From: Auanema rhodensis
Lineage: Eukaryota; Nematoda; Chromadorea; Rhabditida; Rhabditidae
NCBI GenBank assembly: GCA_964057225.1
Contig: OZ059900.1
Location: forward strand, 21,529,638 to 21,593,637
Direction of reading: 5' to 3'
Length of the DNA stretch: 64,000 bases
Within the stretch, counting starts at the first letter, position 1, and each line of letters starts with the position of its first letter. Of this stretch, positions 1 to 10,250 are shown piece by piece. Below the pieces are notes generated by a model that was not told where the DNA came from, ran no database searches, and saw nothing but the letters and a program-made list of their open reading frames with translations. A program made the translations under genes and the position numbers.

Positions 1-20
1 TGAGGGCACGCCCCTTATGG
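1..20. other. GC-rich cluster with short inverted repeat at monomer start
   Basis: This is the only strongly GC-rich stretch of an otherwise AT-rich monomer. Bases 4-7 (gggc) and 10-13 (gccc) are complementary around two bases. It is nearly invariant across the array. Visible exceptions are a deleted form at 17083 and 19474 (cgcctctatgg), cgaccctt at 7859 and 62532, and cgaccttt at 39301 and 45450. It resembles a GC/CACCC-type zinc-finger binding site in general composition only, and no binding protein can be named. It was chosen here as the phase mark for counting monomers. Confidence 0.6.
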
Positions 21-32
21 CTAATATTGATT

Positions 33-42
33 AAATCGATTT
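33..42. other. 10-bp perfect palindrome with central ATCGAT
   Basis: The sequence aaatcgattt reads the same on both strands. It is present at the equivalent position of nearly every monomer. A G replaces the central A (aatcggtttt) in the copies starting at 32463, 35198 and 36566. In copies at 6494, 9226, 62190 and 63898 the flanking T-run is altered (cgatgtttg), shortening the palindrome but keeping ATCGAT. A second short palindrome, catatg, follows at 48-53. Such sites would give a regular 342-bp fragment ladder. No function can be assigned. Confidence 0.7.
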
Positions 43-98
43 TTGTTCATATGAGTCGTCAAATGCAACGAATTTCAGCGTGTTACATACTAAAATGA

Positions 99-113
99 AG
101 CATTTTACATGCT
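99..113. other. Short inverted repeat agcat-N5-atgct
   Basis: Bases 99-103 (agcat) are the reverse complement of 109-113 (atgct), around five bases. The arm is intact in copies with gcatttt and broken by the common gtatttt or gtatttc variants, which are typical of many copies in 14006-38958. Because the repeat is not conserved across types, a structural role is doubtful. Confidence 0.4.
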
Positions 114-159
114 GAACACTAAAAAAATACAAAAACACAGTATTTCCCATGAGAAATAT

Positions 160-165
160 TTTATT
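160..165 (-). other. AATAAA hexamer on the minus strand, once per monomer
   Basis: The plus-strand tttatt reads AATAAA on the minus strand and recurs in essentially every monomer, so minus-strand transcripts would meet a canonical polyadenylation hexamer every 342 bp. An extra plus-strand aataaa appears only in the four copies with caataaaacc (starts 44085, 50234, 52625, 53650). In DNA this AT-rich the hexamer is expected by chance. No transcript is implied. Confidence 0.3.
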
Positions 166-186
166 ATGCTGGAAAACGAGTTTTTG

Positions 187-194
187 GAAATTTC
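187..194. other. 8-bp palindrome gaaatttc, broken in several types
   Basis: gaaatttc is self-complementary and overlaps the start of the CENP-B-box-like motif. It exists only in monomers of the ggaaattt type. Types with ggaaagtt, ggaatttt or ggaagttt lose it, so this position is one of the main type-diagnostic sites and not a conserved element. Confidence 0.5.
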
Positions 195-207
195 GCTGTA
201 AACAAGG
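191..207 (+). other. CENP-B-box-like motif (weak match), one per monomer
   Basis: The 17 bases tttcgctgtaaacaagg match the mammalian CENP-B box (YTTCGTTGGAARCGGGA) at 12 of 17 positions. They match 7 of the 9 core positions (TTCG....A..CGGG), failing at the two middle G residues of the final CGGG. The motif recurs in every monomer. The first base varies (t or g, from the ggaaattt, ggaaagtt, ggaatttt and ggaagttt types), but ttcgctgtaaacaagg is almost invariant; the one core change I saw is tttcactg in the copy starting at 15032. In a 342-bp monomer searched on both strands a match this good is not rare by chance, so binding by a CENP-B-like or pogo-type protein is only a hypothesis. Confidence 0.3.
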
Positions 208-262
208 TTTTGACTTACGATTTCATGTGTTCAAACTCATGCAATGTCAATGAAACCTAGCT
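194..262 (+). repeat. Near-constant region of the monomer
   Basis: From the ttcg of the CENP-B-box-like motif to just before gctcaaaa, copies hardly differ over the array. The recurrent change I found is tacgattt to tacaattt (copies at 6836, 9568, 11958, 23234, 37250 and 62532). Rarer ones are a lost T in caaggttttgac (7518 and 61166), tcaatg to aaaatg (42036 and 48185), tcagtg (19814), aattcatg (31437), actgatg (62190), and tcaataaaa (44085, 50234, 52625, 53650). Flanking stretches carry many more variants. Such uneven variability is known from centromeric satellites, where conserved parts can reflect protein binding or nucleosome positioning. Chance and gene conversion are alternatives. Confidence 0.6.
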
Positions 263-267
263 CAAAA

Positions 268-279
268 TTGTTCCTACAA
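268..279. other. Inverted repeat ttgt-N4-acaa retained in all types
   Basis: ttgt (268-271) and acaa (276-279) are reverse complements. The four bases between them are a main type-diagnostic site (tcct, tcgt, ttgt, tctt), but the arms are kept in all copies I looked at, including those with aaactgttc upstream. The arms are only four bases long, so this may be coincidence. Confidence 0.35.
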
Positions 280-2735
280 CGTCTAGTTCCACTTTCACGA
301 CAAAAAAACAGGGGTTAGAAAATTAAGGAAATTAGCATATTCTGAGGGCACGCCCCTTATGGCTAATATTGATTAAATCGATTTTTGTTCATATGAGTCG
401 TCAAATGCAACGAATTTCAGCGTGTTACATACTTAAATGAAGCATTTTACATGCTGAACACTAGAAAAATACAAAAACACAGTTTTTCCCATGAGAAATA
501 TTTTATTATGCTGGAAAACCAGTTTTTGGAAATTTCGCTGTAAACAAGGTTTTGACTTACGATTTCATGTGTTCAAACTCATGCAATGTCAATGAAACCT
601 AGCTCAAAATTGTTCGTACAACGTCTAGTTCCACTTTCACGACAAAAAAACAGGGGTTAGAAAATTAAGGAAATTAGCATATTCTGAGGGCACGCCCCTT
701 ATGGCTAATATTGATTAAATCGATTTTTGTTCATATGAGTCGTCAAATGCAACGAATTTCAGCGTGTTACATACTAAAATGAAGCATTTTACATGCTGAA
801 CACTAGAAAAATACAAAAACACAGTATTTCCCATGAGAAATATTTTATTATGCTGGAAAACCAGTTTTTGGAAAGTTCGCTGTAAACAAGGTTTTGACTT
901 ACGATTTCATGTGTTCAAACTCATGCAATGTCAATGAAACCTAGCTCAAAATTGTTCGTACAACGTCTAGTTCCACTTTCACGACAAAAAAACAGGGGTT
1001 AGAAAATTAAGGAAATTAGCATATTCTGAGGGCACGCCCCTTATGGCTAATATTGATTAAATCGATTTTTGTTCATATGAGTCGTCAAATGCAATTAATT
1101 TCAGCGTGTTACATACTAAAATGAAGCATTTTACATGCTGAACACTAAAAAAATACAAAAACACAGTATTTCCCATGAGAAATATTTTATTATGCTGGAA
1201 AACCAGTTTTTGGAAAGTTCGCTGTAAACAAGGTTTTGACTTACGATTTCATGTGTTCAAACTCATGCAATGTCAATGAAACCTAGCTCAAAATTGTTCG
1301 TACAACGTCTAGTTCCACTTTCACGACAAAAAAACAGGGGTTAGAAAATTAAGGAAATTAGCATATTCTGAGGGCACGCCCCTTATGGCTAATATTGATT
1401 AAATCGATTTTTGTTCATATGAGTCGTCAAATGCAATTAATTTCAGCGTGTTACATACTAAAATGAAGCATTTTACATGCTGAACACTAAAAAAATACAA
1501 AAACACAGTATTTCCCATGAGAAATATTTTATTATGCTGGAAAACCAGTTTTTGGAAAGTTCGCTGTAAACAAGGTTTTGACTTACGATTTCATGTGTTC
1601 AAACTCATGCAATGTCAATGAAACCTAGCTCAAAATTGTTCGTACAACGTCTAGTTCCACTTTCACGACAAAAAAACAGGGGTTAGAAAATTAAGGAAAT
1701 TAGCATATTCTGAGGGCACGCCCCTTATGGCTAATATTGATTAAATCGATTTTTGTTCATATGAGTCGTCAAATGCAATTAATTTCAGCGTGTTACATAC
1801 TAAAATGAAGCATTTTACATGCTGAACACTAAAAAAATACAAAAACACAGTATTTCCCATGAGAAATATTTTATTATGCTGGAAAACGAGTTTTTGGAAA
1901 TTTCGCTGTAAACAAGGTTTTGACTTACGATTTCATGTGTTCAAACTCATGCAATGTCAATGAAACCTAGCTCAAAATTGTTCCTACAACGTCTAGTTCC
2001 ACTTTCACGACAAAAAAACAGGGGTTAGAAAATTAAGGAAATTAGCATATTCTGAGGGCACGCCCCTTATGGCTAATATTGATTAAATCGATTTTTGTTC
2101 ATATGAGTCGTCAAATGCAATTAATTTCAGCGTGTTACATACTTAAATGAAGCATTTTACATGCTGAACACTAGAAAAATACAAAAACACAGTATTTCCC
2201 ATGAGAAATATTTTATTATACTGGAAACCAGTTTTTGGAATTTTCGCTGTAAACAAGGTTTTGACTTACGATTTCATGTGTTCAAACTCATGCAATGTCA
2301 ATGAAACCTAGCTCAAAACTGTTCGTACAACGTCTAGTTCCACTTTCACGACAAAAAAACAGGGGTTAGAAAATTTAGGAAATTAGCATACTCTGAGGGC
2401 ACGCCCCTTATGGCTAATATTGATTAAATCGATTTTTGTTCATATGAGTCGTCAAATGCAATTAATTTCAGCGTGTTACATACTAAAATGAAGCATTTTA
2501 CATGCTGAACACTAAAAAAATACAAAAACACAGTATTTCCCATGAGAAATATTTTATTATGCTGGAAAACGAGTTTTTGGAAATTTCGCTGTAAACAAGG
2601 TTTTGACTTACGATTTCATGTGTTCAAACTCATGCAATGTCAATGAAACCTAGCTCAAAATTGTTCCTATAACGTCTAGTTCCACTTTCACGACAAAAAA
2701 ACAGGGGTTAGAAAATTAAGGAAATTAGCATATTC

Positions 2736-4783
2736 TGAGGGCACGCCCCTTATGGCTAATATTGATTAAATCGATTTTTGTTCATATGAGTCGTCAAATG
2801 CAACGAATTTCAGCGTGTTACATACTTAAATGAAGCATTTTACATGCTGAACACTAGAAAAATACAAAAACACAGTATTTCCCATGAGAAATATTTTATT
2901 ATACTGGAAACCAGTTTTTGGAATTTTCGCTGTAAACAAGGTTTTGACTTACGATTTCATGTGTTCAAACTCATGCAATGTCAATGAAACCTAGCTCAAA
3001 ACTGTTCGTACAACGTCTAGTTCCACTTTCACGACAAAAAAACAGGGGTTAGAAAATTTAGGAAATTAGCATATTCTGAGGGCACGCCCCTTATGGCTAA
3101 TATTGATTAAATCGATTTTTGTTCATATGAGTCGTCAAATGCAACGAATTTCAGCGTGTTACATACTAAAATGAAGTATTTTACATGCTGAACACTAGAA
3201 AAGTACAAAAACACAGTATTTCCCATAAGAAATATTTTATTATACTGGAAACCAGTTTTTGGAATTTTCGCTGTAAACAAGGTTTTGACTTACGATTTCA
3301 TGTGTTCAAACTCATGCAATGTCAATGAAACCTAGCTCAAAATTGTTCGTACAACGTCTAGTTCCACTTTCACGACAAAAAAACAGGGGTTAGAAAATTA
3401 AGGAAATTAGCATATTCTGAGGGCACGCCCCTTATGGCTAATATTGATTAAATCGATTTTTGTTCATATGAGTCGTCAAATGCAATTAATTTCAGCGTGT
3501 TACATACTTAAATGAAGCATTTTACATGCTGAACACTAGAAAAATACAAAAACACAGTATTTCCCATGAGAAATATTTTATTATACTGGAAACCAGTTTT
3601 TGGAATTTTCGCTGTAAACAAGGTTTTGACTTACGATTTCATGTGTTCAAACTCATGCAATGTCAATGAAACCTAGCTCAAAACTGTTCGTACAACGTCT
3701 AGTTCCACTTTCACGACAAAAAAACAGGGGTTAGAAAATTTAGGAAATTAGCATATTCTGAGGGCACGCCCCTTATGGCTAATATTGATTAAATCGATTT
3801 TTGTTCATATGAGTCGTCAAATGCAACGAATTTCAGCGTGTTACATACTAAAATGAAGCATTTTACATGCTGAACACTAGAAAAATACAAAAACACAGTT
3901 TTTCCCATGAGAAATATTTTATTATGCTGGAAAACCAGTTTTTGGAAATTTCGCTGTAAACAAGGTTTTGACTTACGATTTCATGTGTTCAAACTCATGC
4001 AATGTCAATGAAACCTAGCTCAAAATTGTTCGTACAACGTCTAGTTCCACTTTCACGACAAAAAAACAGGGGTTAGAAAATTTAGGAAATTAGCATATTC
4101 TGAGGGCACGCCCCTTATGGCTAATATTGATTAAATCGATTTTTGTTCATATGAGTCGTCAAATGCAACGAATTTCATCGTGTTACATACTAAAATGAAG
4201 TATTTTACATGCTGAACACTAGAAAAATACAAAAACACAGTATTTCCCATGAGAAATATTTTATTATGCTGGAAAACCAGTTTTTGGAAGTTTCGCTGTA
4301 AACAAGGTTTTGACTTACGATTTCATGTGTTCAAACTCATGCAATGTCAATGAAACCTAGCTCAAAATTGTTCCTACAACGTCTAATTCCACTTTCACGA
4401 CAAAAAAACAGGGGTTAGAAAATTAAGGAAATTAGCATATTCTGAGGGCACGCCCCTTATGGCTAATATTGATTAAATCGATTTTTGTTCATATGAGTCG
4501 TCAAATGCAACGAATTTCAGCGTGTTACATACTAAAATGAAGCATTTCACATGCTGAACACTATAAAAATACAAAAACACAGTATTTCCCATGAGAAATA
4601 TTTTATTATGCTGGAAAACCAGTTTTTGGAAATTTCGCTGTAAACAAGGTTTTGACTTACGATTTCATGTGTTCAAACTCATGCAATGTCAATGAAACCT
4701 AGCTCAAAATTGTTCCTACAACGTCTAGTTCCACTTTCACGACAAAAAACAGGGGTTAGAAAATTAAGGAAATTAGCATATTC
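2736..4783 (+). repeat. Six-monomer module M, first occurrence
   Basis: The module runs: cttaaatg with actggaaacc and aaactgttcg (2736, 341 bp); aagtac with cataag (3077, 341 bp); caattaatt with cttaaatg (3418, 341 bp); agttttt (3759); catcgtg with ggaagttt (4101); and ctataaaa with a six-A tract (4443, 341 bp). The same order recurs at 43062-45107 and 49211-51256, with ctataaaa and gctggaaacc replacing agttttt in the fourth monomer. It recurs at 58434-60823 with one extra monomer. Its first three monomers recur at 10593-11615 and 12641-13663. This recurrence across separate blocks shows the blocks share ancestry as multi-monomer segments. Confidence 0.75.
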
Positions 4784-5809
4784 TGAGGGCACGCCCCTTA
4801 TGGCTAATATTGATTAAATCGATTTTTGTTCATATGAGTCGTCAAATGCAACGAATTTCAGCGTGTTACATACTAAAATGAAGCATTTTACATGCTGAAC
4901 ACTAGAAAAATACAAAAACACAGTATTTCCCATGAGAAATATTTTATTATGCTGGAAAACCAGTTTTTGGAAAGTTCGCTGTAAACAAGGTTTTGACTTA
5001 CGATTTCATGTGTTCAAACTCATGCAATGTCAATGAAACCTAGCTCAAAATTGTTCGTACAACGTCTAGTTCCACTTTCACGACAAAAAAACAGGGGTTA
5101 GAAAATTAAGGAAATTAGCATATTCTGAGGGCACGCCCCTTATGGCTAATATTGATTAAATCGATTTTTGTTCATATGAGTCGTCAAATGCAATTAATTT
5201 CAGCGTGTTACATACTAAAATGAAGCATTTTACATGCTGAACACTAAAAAAATACAAAAACACAGTATTTCCCATGAGAAATATTTTATTATGCTGGAAA
5301 ACCAGTTTTTGGAAAGTTCGCTGTAAACAAGGTTTTGACTTACGATTTCATGTGTTCAAACTCATGCAATGTCAATGAAACCTAGCTCAAAATTGTTCGT
5401 ACAACGTCTAGTTCCACTTTCACGACAAAAAAACAGGGGTTAGAAAATTAAGGAAATTAGCATATTCTGAGGGCACGCCCCTTATGGCTAATATTGATTA
5501 AATCGATTTTTGTTCATATGAGTCGTCAAATGCAATTAATTTCAGCGTGTTACATACTAAAATGAAGCATTTTACATGCTGAACACTAAAAAAATACAAA
5601 AACACAGTATTTCCCATGAGAAATATTTTATTATGCTGGAAAACGAGTTTTTGGAAATTTCGCTGTAAACAAGGTTTTGACTTACGATTTCATGTGTTCA
5701 AACTCATGCAATGTCAATGAAACCTAGCTCAAAATTGTTCCTACAACGTCTAGTTCCACTTTCACGACAAAAAAACAGGGGTTAGAAAATTAAGGAAATT
5801 AGCATATTC

Positions 5810-8541
5810 TGAGGGCACGCCCCTTATGGCTAATATTGATTAAATCGATTTTTGTTCATATGAGTCGTCAAATGCAACGAATTTCAGCGTGTTACATACT
5901 TAAATGAAGCATTTTACATGCTGAACACTAGAAAAAAACAAAAACACAGTTTTTCCCATGAGAAATATTTTATTATGCTGGAAAACCAGTTTTTGGAAAT
6001 TTCGCTGTAAACAAGGTTTTGACTTACGATTTCATGTGTTCAAACTCATGCAATGTCAATGAAACCTAGCTCAAAACTGTTCGTACAACGTCTGGTTCCA
6101 CTTTCACGACAAAAAAACAGGGGTTAGAAAATTTAGGAAATTAGCATATTCTGAGGGCACGCCCCTTATGGCTAATATTGATTAAATCGATTTTTGTTCA
6201 TATGAGTCGTCAAATGCAACGAATTTCAGCGTGTTACATACCAAAATGAAGTATTTTACATGCTGAACACTAGAAAAATACAAAAACACAGTATTTCCCA
6301 TAAGAAATATTTTATTATGCTGGAAAACCAGTTTTTGGAAATTTCGCTGTAAACAAGGTTTTGACTTACGATTTCATGTGTTCAAACTCATGCAATGTCA
6401 ATGAAACCTAGCTCAAAATTGTTCGTACAACGTCTAGTTACACTTTCACGACAAAAAAACAGGGGTTAGAAAATTAAGGAAATTAGCATATTCTGAGGGC
6501 ACGCCCCTTATGGCTAATATTGATTAAATCGATGTTTGTTCATATGAGTCGTCAAATGCAACGAATTTCAGCGTGTTACATACTAAAATGAAGTATTTTA
6601 CATGCTGAACACTAGAAAAATACAAAAACACAGTATTTCCCATGAGAAATATTTTATTATGCTGGAAAACCAGTTTTTGGAAATTTCGCTGTAAACAAGG
6701 TTTTGACTTACGATTTCATGTGTTCAAACTCATGCAATGTCAATGAAACCTAGCTCAAAATTGTTTGTACAACGTCTAGTTCCACTTTCACGACAAAAAA
6801 ACAGGGGTTAGAAAATTAAGGAAATTAGCATATTCTGAGGGCACGCCCCTTATGGCTAATATTGATTAAATCGATTTTTGTTCATATGAGTAGTCAAATG
6901 CAACGAATTTCAGCGTGTTACATACTTAAATGAAGCATTTTACATGCTGAACACTAGAAAAATACAAAAACACAGTATTTCCCATGAGAAATATTTTATT
7001 ATACTGGAAACCAGTTTTTGGAATTTTCGCTGTAAACAAGGTTTTGACTTACAATTTCATGTGTTCAAACTCATGCAATGTCAATGAAACCTAGCTCAAA
7101 ATTGTTCGTACAACGTCTAGTTCCACTTTCACGACAAAAAAACAGGGGTTAGAAAATTAAGGAAATTAGCATATTCTGAGGGCACGCCCCTTATGGCTAA
7201 TATTGATTAAATCGATTTTTGTTCATATGAGTCGTCAAATGCAACGAATTTCAGCGTGTTACATACTAAAATGAAGTATTTTGCATGCTGAACACTAGAA
7301 AAATACAAAAACACAGTATTTCCCATGAGAAATATTTTATTATGCTGGAAAACCAGTTTTTGGAAATTTCGCTGTAAACAAGGTTTTGACTTACGATTTC
7401 ATGTGTTCAAACTCATGCAATGTCAATGAAACCTAGCTAAAAATTGTTCCTACAACGTCTAGTTCCACTTTCACGACAAAAAACAGGGGTTAGAAAATTA
7501 AGGAAATTAGCATAATCTGAGGGCACGCCCCTTATGGCTAATATTGATTAAATCGATTTTTGTTCATATGAGTCGTCAAATGCAACGAATTTCAGCGTGT
7601 CACATACTTAAATGAAGCATTTTACATGCTGAACACTAGAAAAATACAAAAACACAGTATTTCCCATGAGAAATATTTTATTATGCTGGAAAACCACTTT
7701 TTGGAAATTTCGCTGTAAACAAGGTTTGACTTACGATTTCATGTGTTCAAACTCATGCAATGTCAATGAAACCTAGCTCAAAACTGTTCCTACAACGTCT
7801 AGTTCCACTTTCACGACAAAAAAACAGGGGTTAGAAAATTAAGGAAATTAGCATATTCTGAGGGCACGACCCTTATGGCTAATATTGATTAAATCGATTT
7901 TTGTTCATATGAGTCGTCAAATGCAACGAATTTCAGCGTGTTACATACTAAAATGAAGCATTTTACATGCTGAACACTAAAAAAATACAAAAACACAGTA
8001 TTTCCCATGAGAAATATTTTATTATGCTGGAAAACGAGTTTTTGGAAATTTCGCTGTAAACAAGGTTTTGACTTACGATTTCATGTGTTCAAACTCATGC
8101 AATGTCAATGAAACCTAGCTCAAAATTGTTCCTACAACGTCTAGTTCCACTTTCACGACAAAAAAACAGGGGTTAGAAAATTAAGGAAATTAGCATATTC
8201 TGAGGGCACGCCCCTTATGGCTAATATTGATTAAATCGATTTTTGTTCATATGAGTCGTCAAATGCAACGAATTTCAGCGTGTTACATACTTAAATGAAG
8301 CATTTTACATGCTGAACACTAGAAAAATACAAAAACACAGTATTTCCCATGAGAAATATTTTATTATACTGGAAACCAGTTTTTGGAATTTTCGCTGTAA
8401 ACAAGGTTTTGACTTACGATTTCATGTGTTCAAACTCATGCAATGTCAATGAAACCTAGCTCAAAACTGTTCGTACAACGTCTAGTTCCACTTTCACGAC
8501 AAAAAAACAGGGGTTAGAAAATTTAGGAAATTAGCATATTC
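5810..8541 (+). repeat. Block IIa: 8 monomers, first five repeated at 8542
   Basis: Starts are 5810, 6152, 6494, 6836, 7177, 7518, 7859 and 8201. Markers are ctggttcc in 5810, cataag with gttacact in 6152, cgatgtttg with gtttgtac in 6494, gtagtc with tacaattt in 6836 and tattttgcatg in 7177. The series from ctggttcc to tacaattt repeats 2732 bp further on at 8542-9908. The copy at 7518 has aaccactttttgg and a lost T (caaggtttgac), and the next has cgaccctt. That pair resembles 38959/39301 and 45108/45450. The last two copies (7859 gag type, 8201 deleted type) resemble 2394 and 2736. Confidence 0.75.
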
Positions 8542-10250
8542 TGAGGGCACGCCCCTTATGGCTAATATTGATTAAATCGATTTTTGTTCATATGAGTCGT
8601 CAAATGCAACGAATTTCAGCGTGTTACATACTAAAATGAAGCATTTTACATGCTGAACACTAGAAAAATACAAAAACACAGTTTTTCCCATGAGAAATAT
8701 TTTATTATGCTGGAAAACCAGTTTTTGGAAATTTCGCTGTAAACAAGGTTTTGACTTACGATTTCATGTGTTCAAACTCATGCAATGTCAATGAAACCTA
8801 GCTCAAAACTGTTCGTACAACGTCTGGTTCCACTTTCACGACAAAAAAACAGGGGTTAGAAAATTTAGGAAATTAGCATATTCTGAGGGCACGCCCCTTA
8901 TGGCTAATATTGATTAAATCGATTTTTGTTCATATGAGTCGTCAAATGCAACGAATTTCAGCGTGTTACATACTAAAATGAAGTATTTTACATGCTGAAC
9001 ACTAGAAAAATACAAAAACACAGTATTTCCCATAAGAAATATTTTATTATGCTGGAAAACCAGTTTTTGGAAATTTCGCTGTAAACAAGGTTTTGACTTA
9101 CGATTTCATGTGTTCAAACTCATGCAATGTCAATGAAACCTAGCTCAAAATTGTTCGTACAACGTCTAGTTACACTTTCACGACAAAAAAACAGGGGTTA
9201 GAAAATTAAGGAAATTAGCATATTCTGAGGGCACGCCCCTTATGGCTAATATTGATTAAATCGATGTTTGTTCATATGAGTCGTCAAATGCAACGAATTT
9301 CAGCGTGTTACATACTAAAATGAAGTATTTTACATGCTGAACACTAGAAAAATACAAAAACACAGTATTTCCCATGAGAAATATTTTATTATGCTGGAAA
9401 ACCAGTTTTTGGAAATTTCGCTGTAAACAAGGTTTTGACTTACGATTTCATGTGTTCAAACTCATGCAATGTCAATGAAACCTAGCTCAAAATTGTTTGT
9501 ACAACGTCTAGTTCCACTTTCACGACAAAAAAACAGGGGTTAGAAAATTAAGGAAATTAGCATATTCTGAGGGCACGCCCCTTATGGCTAATATTGATTA
9601 AATCGATTTTTGTTCATATGAGTAGTCAAATGCAACGAATTTCAGCGTGTTACATACTTAAATGAAGCATTTTACATGCTGAACACTAGAAAAATACAAA
9701 AACACAGTATTTCCCATGAGAAATATTTTATTATACTGGAAACCAGTTTTTGGAATTTTCGCTGTAAACAAGGTTTTGACTTACAATTTCATGTGTTCAA
9801 ACTCATGCAATGTCAATGAAACCTAGCTCAAAATTGTTCGTACAACGTCTAGTTCCACTTTCACGACAAAAAAACAGGGGTTAGAAAATTAAGGAAATTA
9901 GCATATTCTGAGGGCACGCCCCTTATGGCTAATATTGATTAAATCGATTTTTGTTCATATGAGTCGTCAAATGCAACGAATTTCAGCGTGTTACATACTA
10001 AAATGAAGCATTTTACATGCTGAACACTAGAAAAATACAAAAACACAGTATTTCCCATGAGAAATATTTTATTATGCTGGAAAACCAGTTTTTGGAAATT
10101 TCGCTGTAAACAAGGTTTTGACTTACGATTTCATGTGTTCAAACTCATGCAATGTCAATGAAACCTAGCTCAAAATTGTTCCTACAACGTCTAATTCCAC
10201 TTTCACGACAAAAAAACAGGGGTTAGAAAATTAAGGAAATTAGCACATTC
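8542..10250 (+). repeat. Block IIb: 5 monomers repeating 5810-7517
   Basis: Starts are 8542, 8884, 9226, 9568 and 9909. The first four carry the same rare markers as 5810-7176 in the same order: ctggttcc, gttacact with cataag, cgatgtttg with gtttgtac, gtagtc with tacaattt. The 5' part of 8542 differs from 5810 (actaaaatg, not acttaaatg), and 9909 differs from 7177, so the shared segment begins inside the first monomer and ends by the fifth. Confidence 0.75.

Larger units (their letters stand above)
1..342 (+). repeat. Reference monomer (copy 1) of the satellite
   Basis: This copy is used as the coordinate frame for monomer positions. It contains 115 G+C bases of 342 (about 34%) and ten CpG dinucleotides, close to the number expected from its composition. 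From start to end it has a GC-rich cluster (1-20), a 10-bp palindrome (33-42), an A-rich stretch (about 121-140), an AT-rich stretch (154-167), a T/A tract leading into a CENP-B-box-like motif (181-207), a near-constant region (194-262), a seven-A tract (302-308) and an A-rich tail (318-334). Positions that vary between copies cluster at about 66-100, 118-145, 168-193 and 264-292. The length is divisible by three, but all six frames contain stops. This copy has the gag variant at 178-180, shared with copies at 1711, 2394, 5468 and others. Confidence 0.95.
1..5809 (+). repeat. Block I: 17 monomers, duplicated at 55699-61848
   Basis: Monomer starts are 1, 343, 685, 1027, 1369, 1711, 2053, 2394, 2736, 3077, 3418, 3759, 4101, 4443, 4784, 5126 and 5468. 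Diagnostic variants in order include agtttttccc (343), ggaaagttcg (685), caattaatt monomers (1027, 1369, 1711), a cttaaatg type with a one-base deletion (2053), gcatactctg just before 2394, an aagtac plus cataag type (3077), catcgtg plus ggaagttt (4101) and a six-A type (4443). The same order returns at 55699 with offset 55698 up to the copy at 3077, and offset 56040 from 3418 because one extra monomer lies in the second copy. Small differences exist, for example gcatttcac at 4443 but gcattttac at 60483. Confidence 0.85.

Noticed and set aside
53-62. bZIP/AP-1-like site (tgagtcgtca at 52-61 of the monomer)
   Set aside because: It is neither the AP-1 (TGAGTCA) nor the CRE (TGACGTCA) sequence, and it is lost in gtagtc monomers. 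A match at this level is expected by chance.
31-150. Minus-strand 39-codon open frame (ATG at 150-148, stop at 33-31) repeated in many monomers
   Set aside because: It is short, its variants change with monomer type without regard to codon position, and all other frames are closed. There is no sign of a coding gene.
29-258. Monomer as an old dimer of two ~171-bp halves
   Set aside because: A weak resemblance exists between about 29-75 and 212-258, but it needs several gaps and the offset is 183 bp, not 171. It is not convincing without an alignment score.
264-285. RNA polymerase III B-box-like or tRNA-like segment around gttcgtac
   Set aside because: Only a few bases resemble the B box, no A box is suitably placed, and the site is among the most variable of the monomer.
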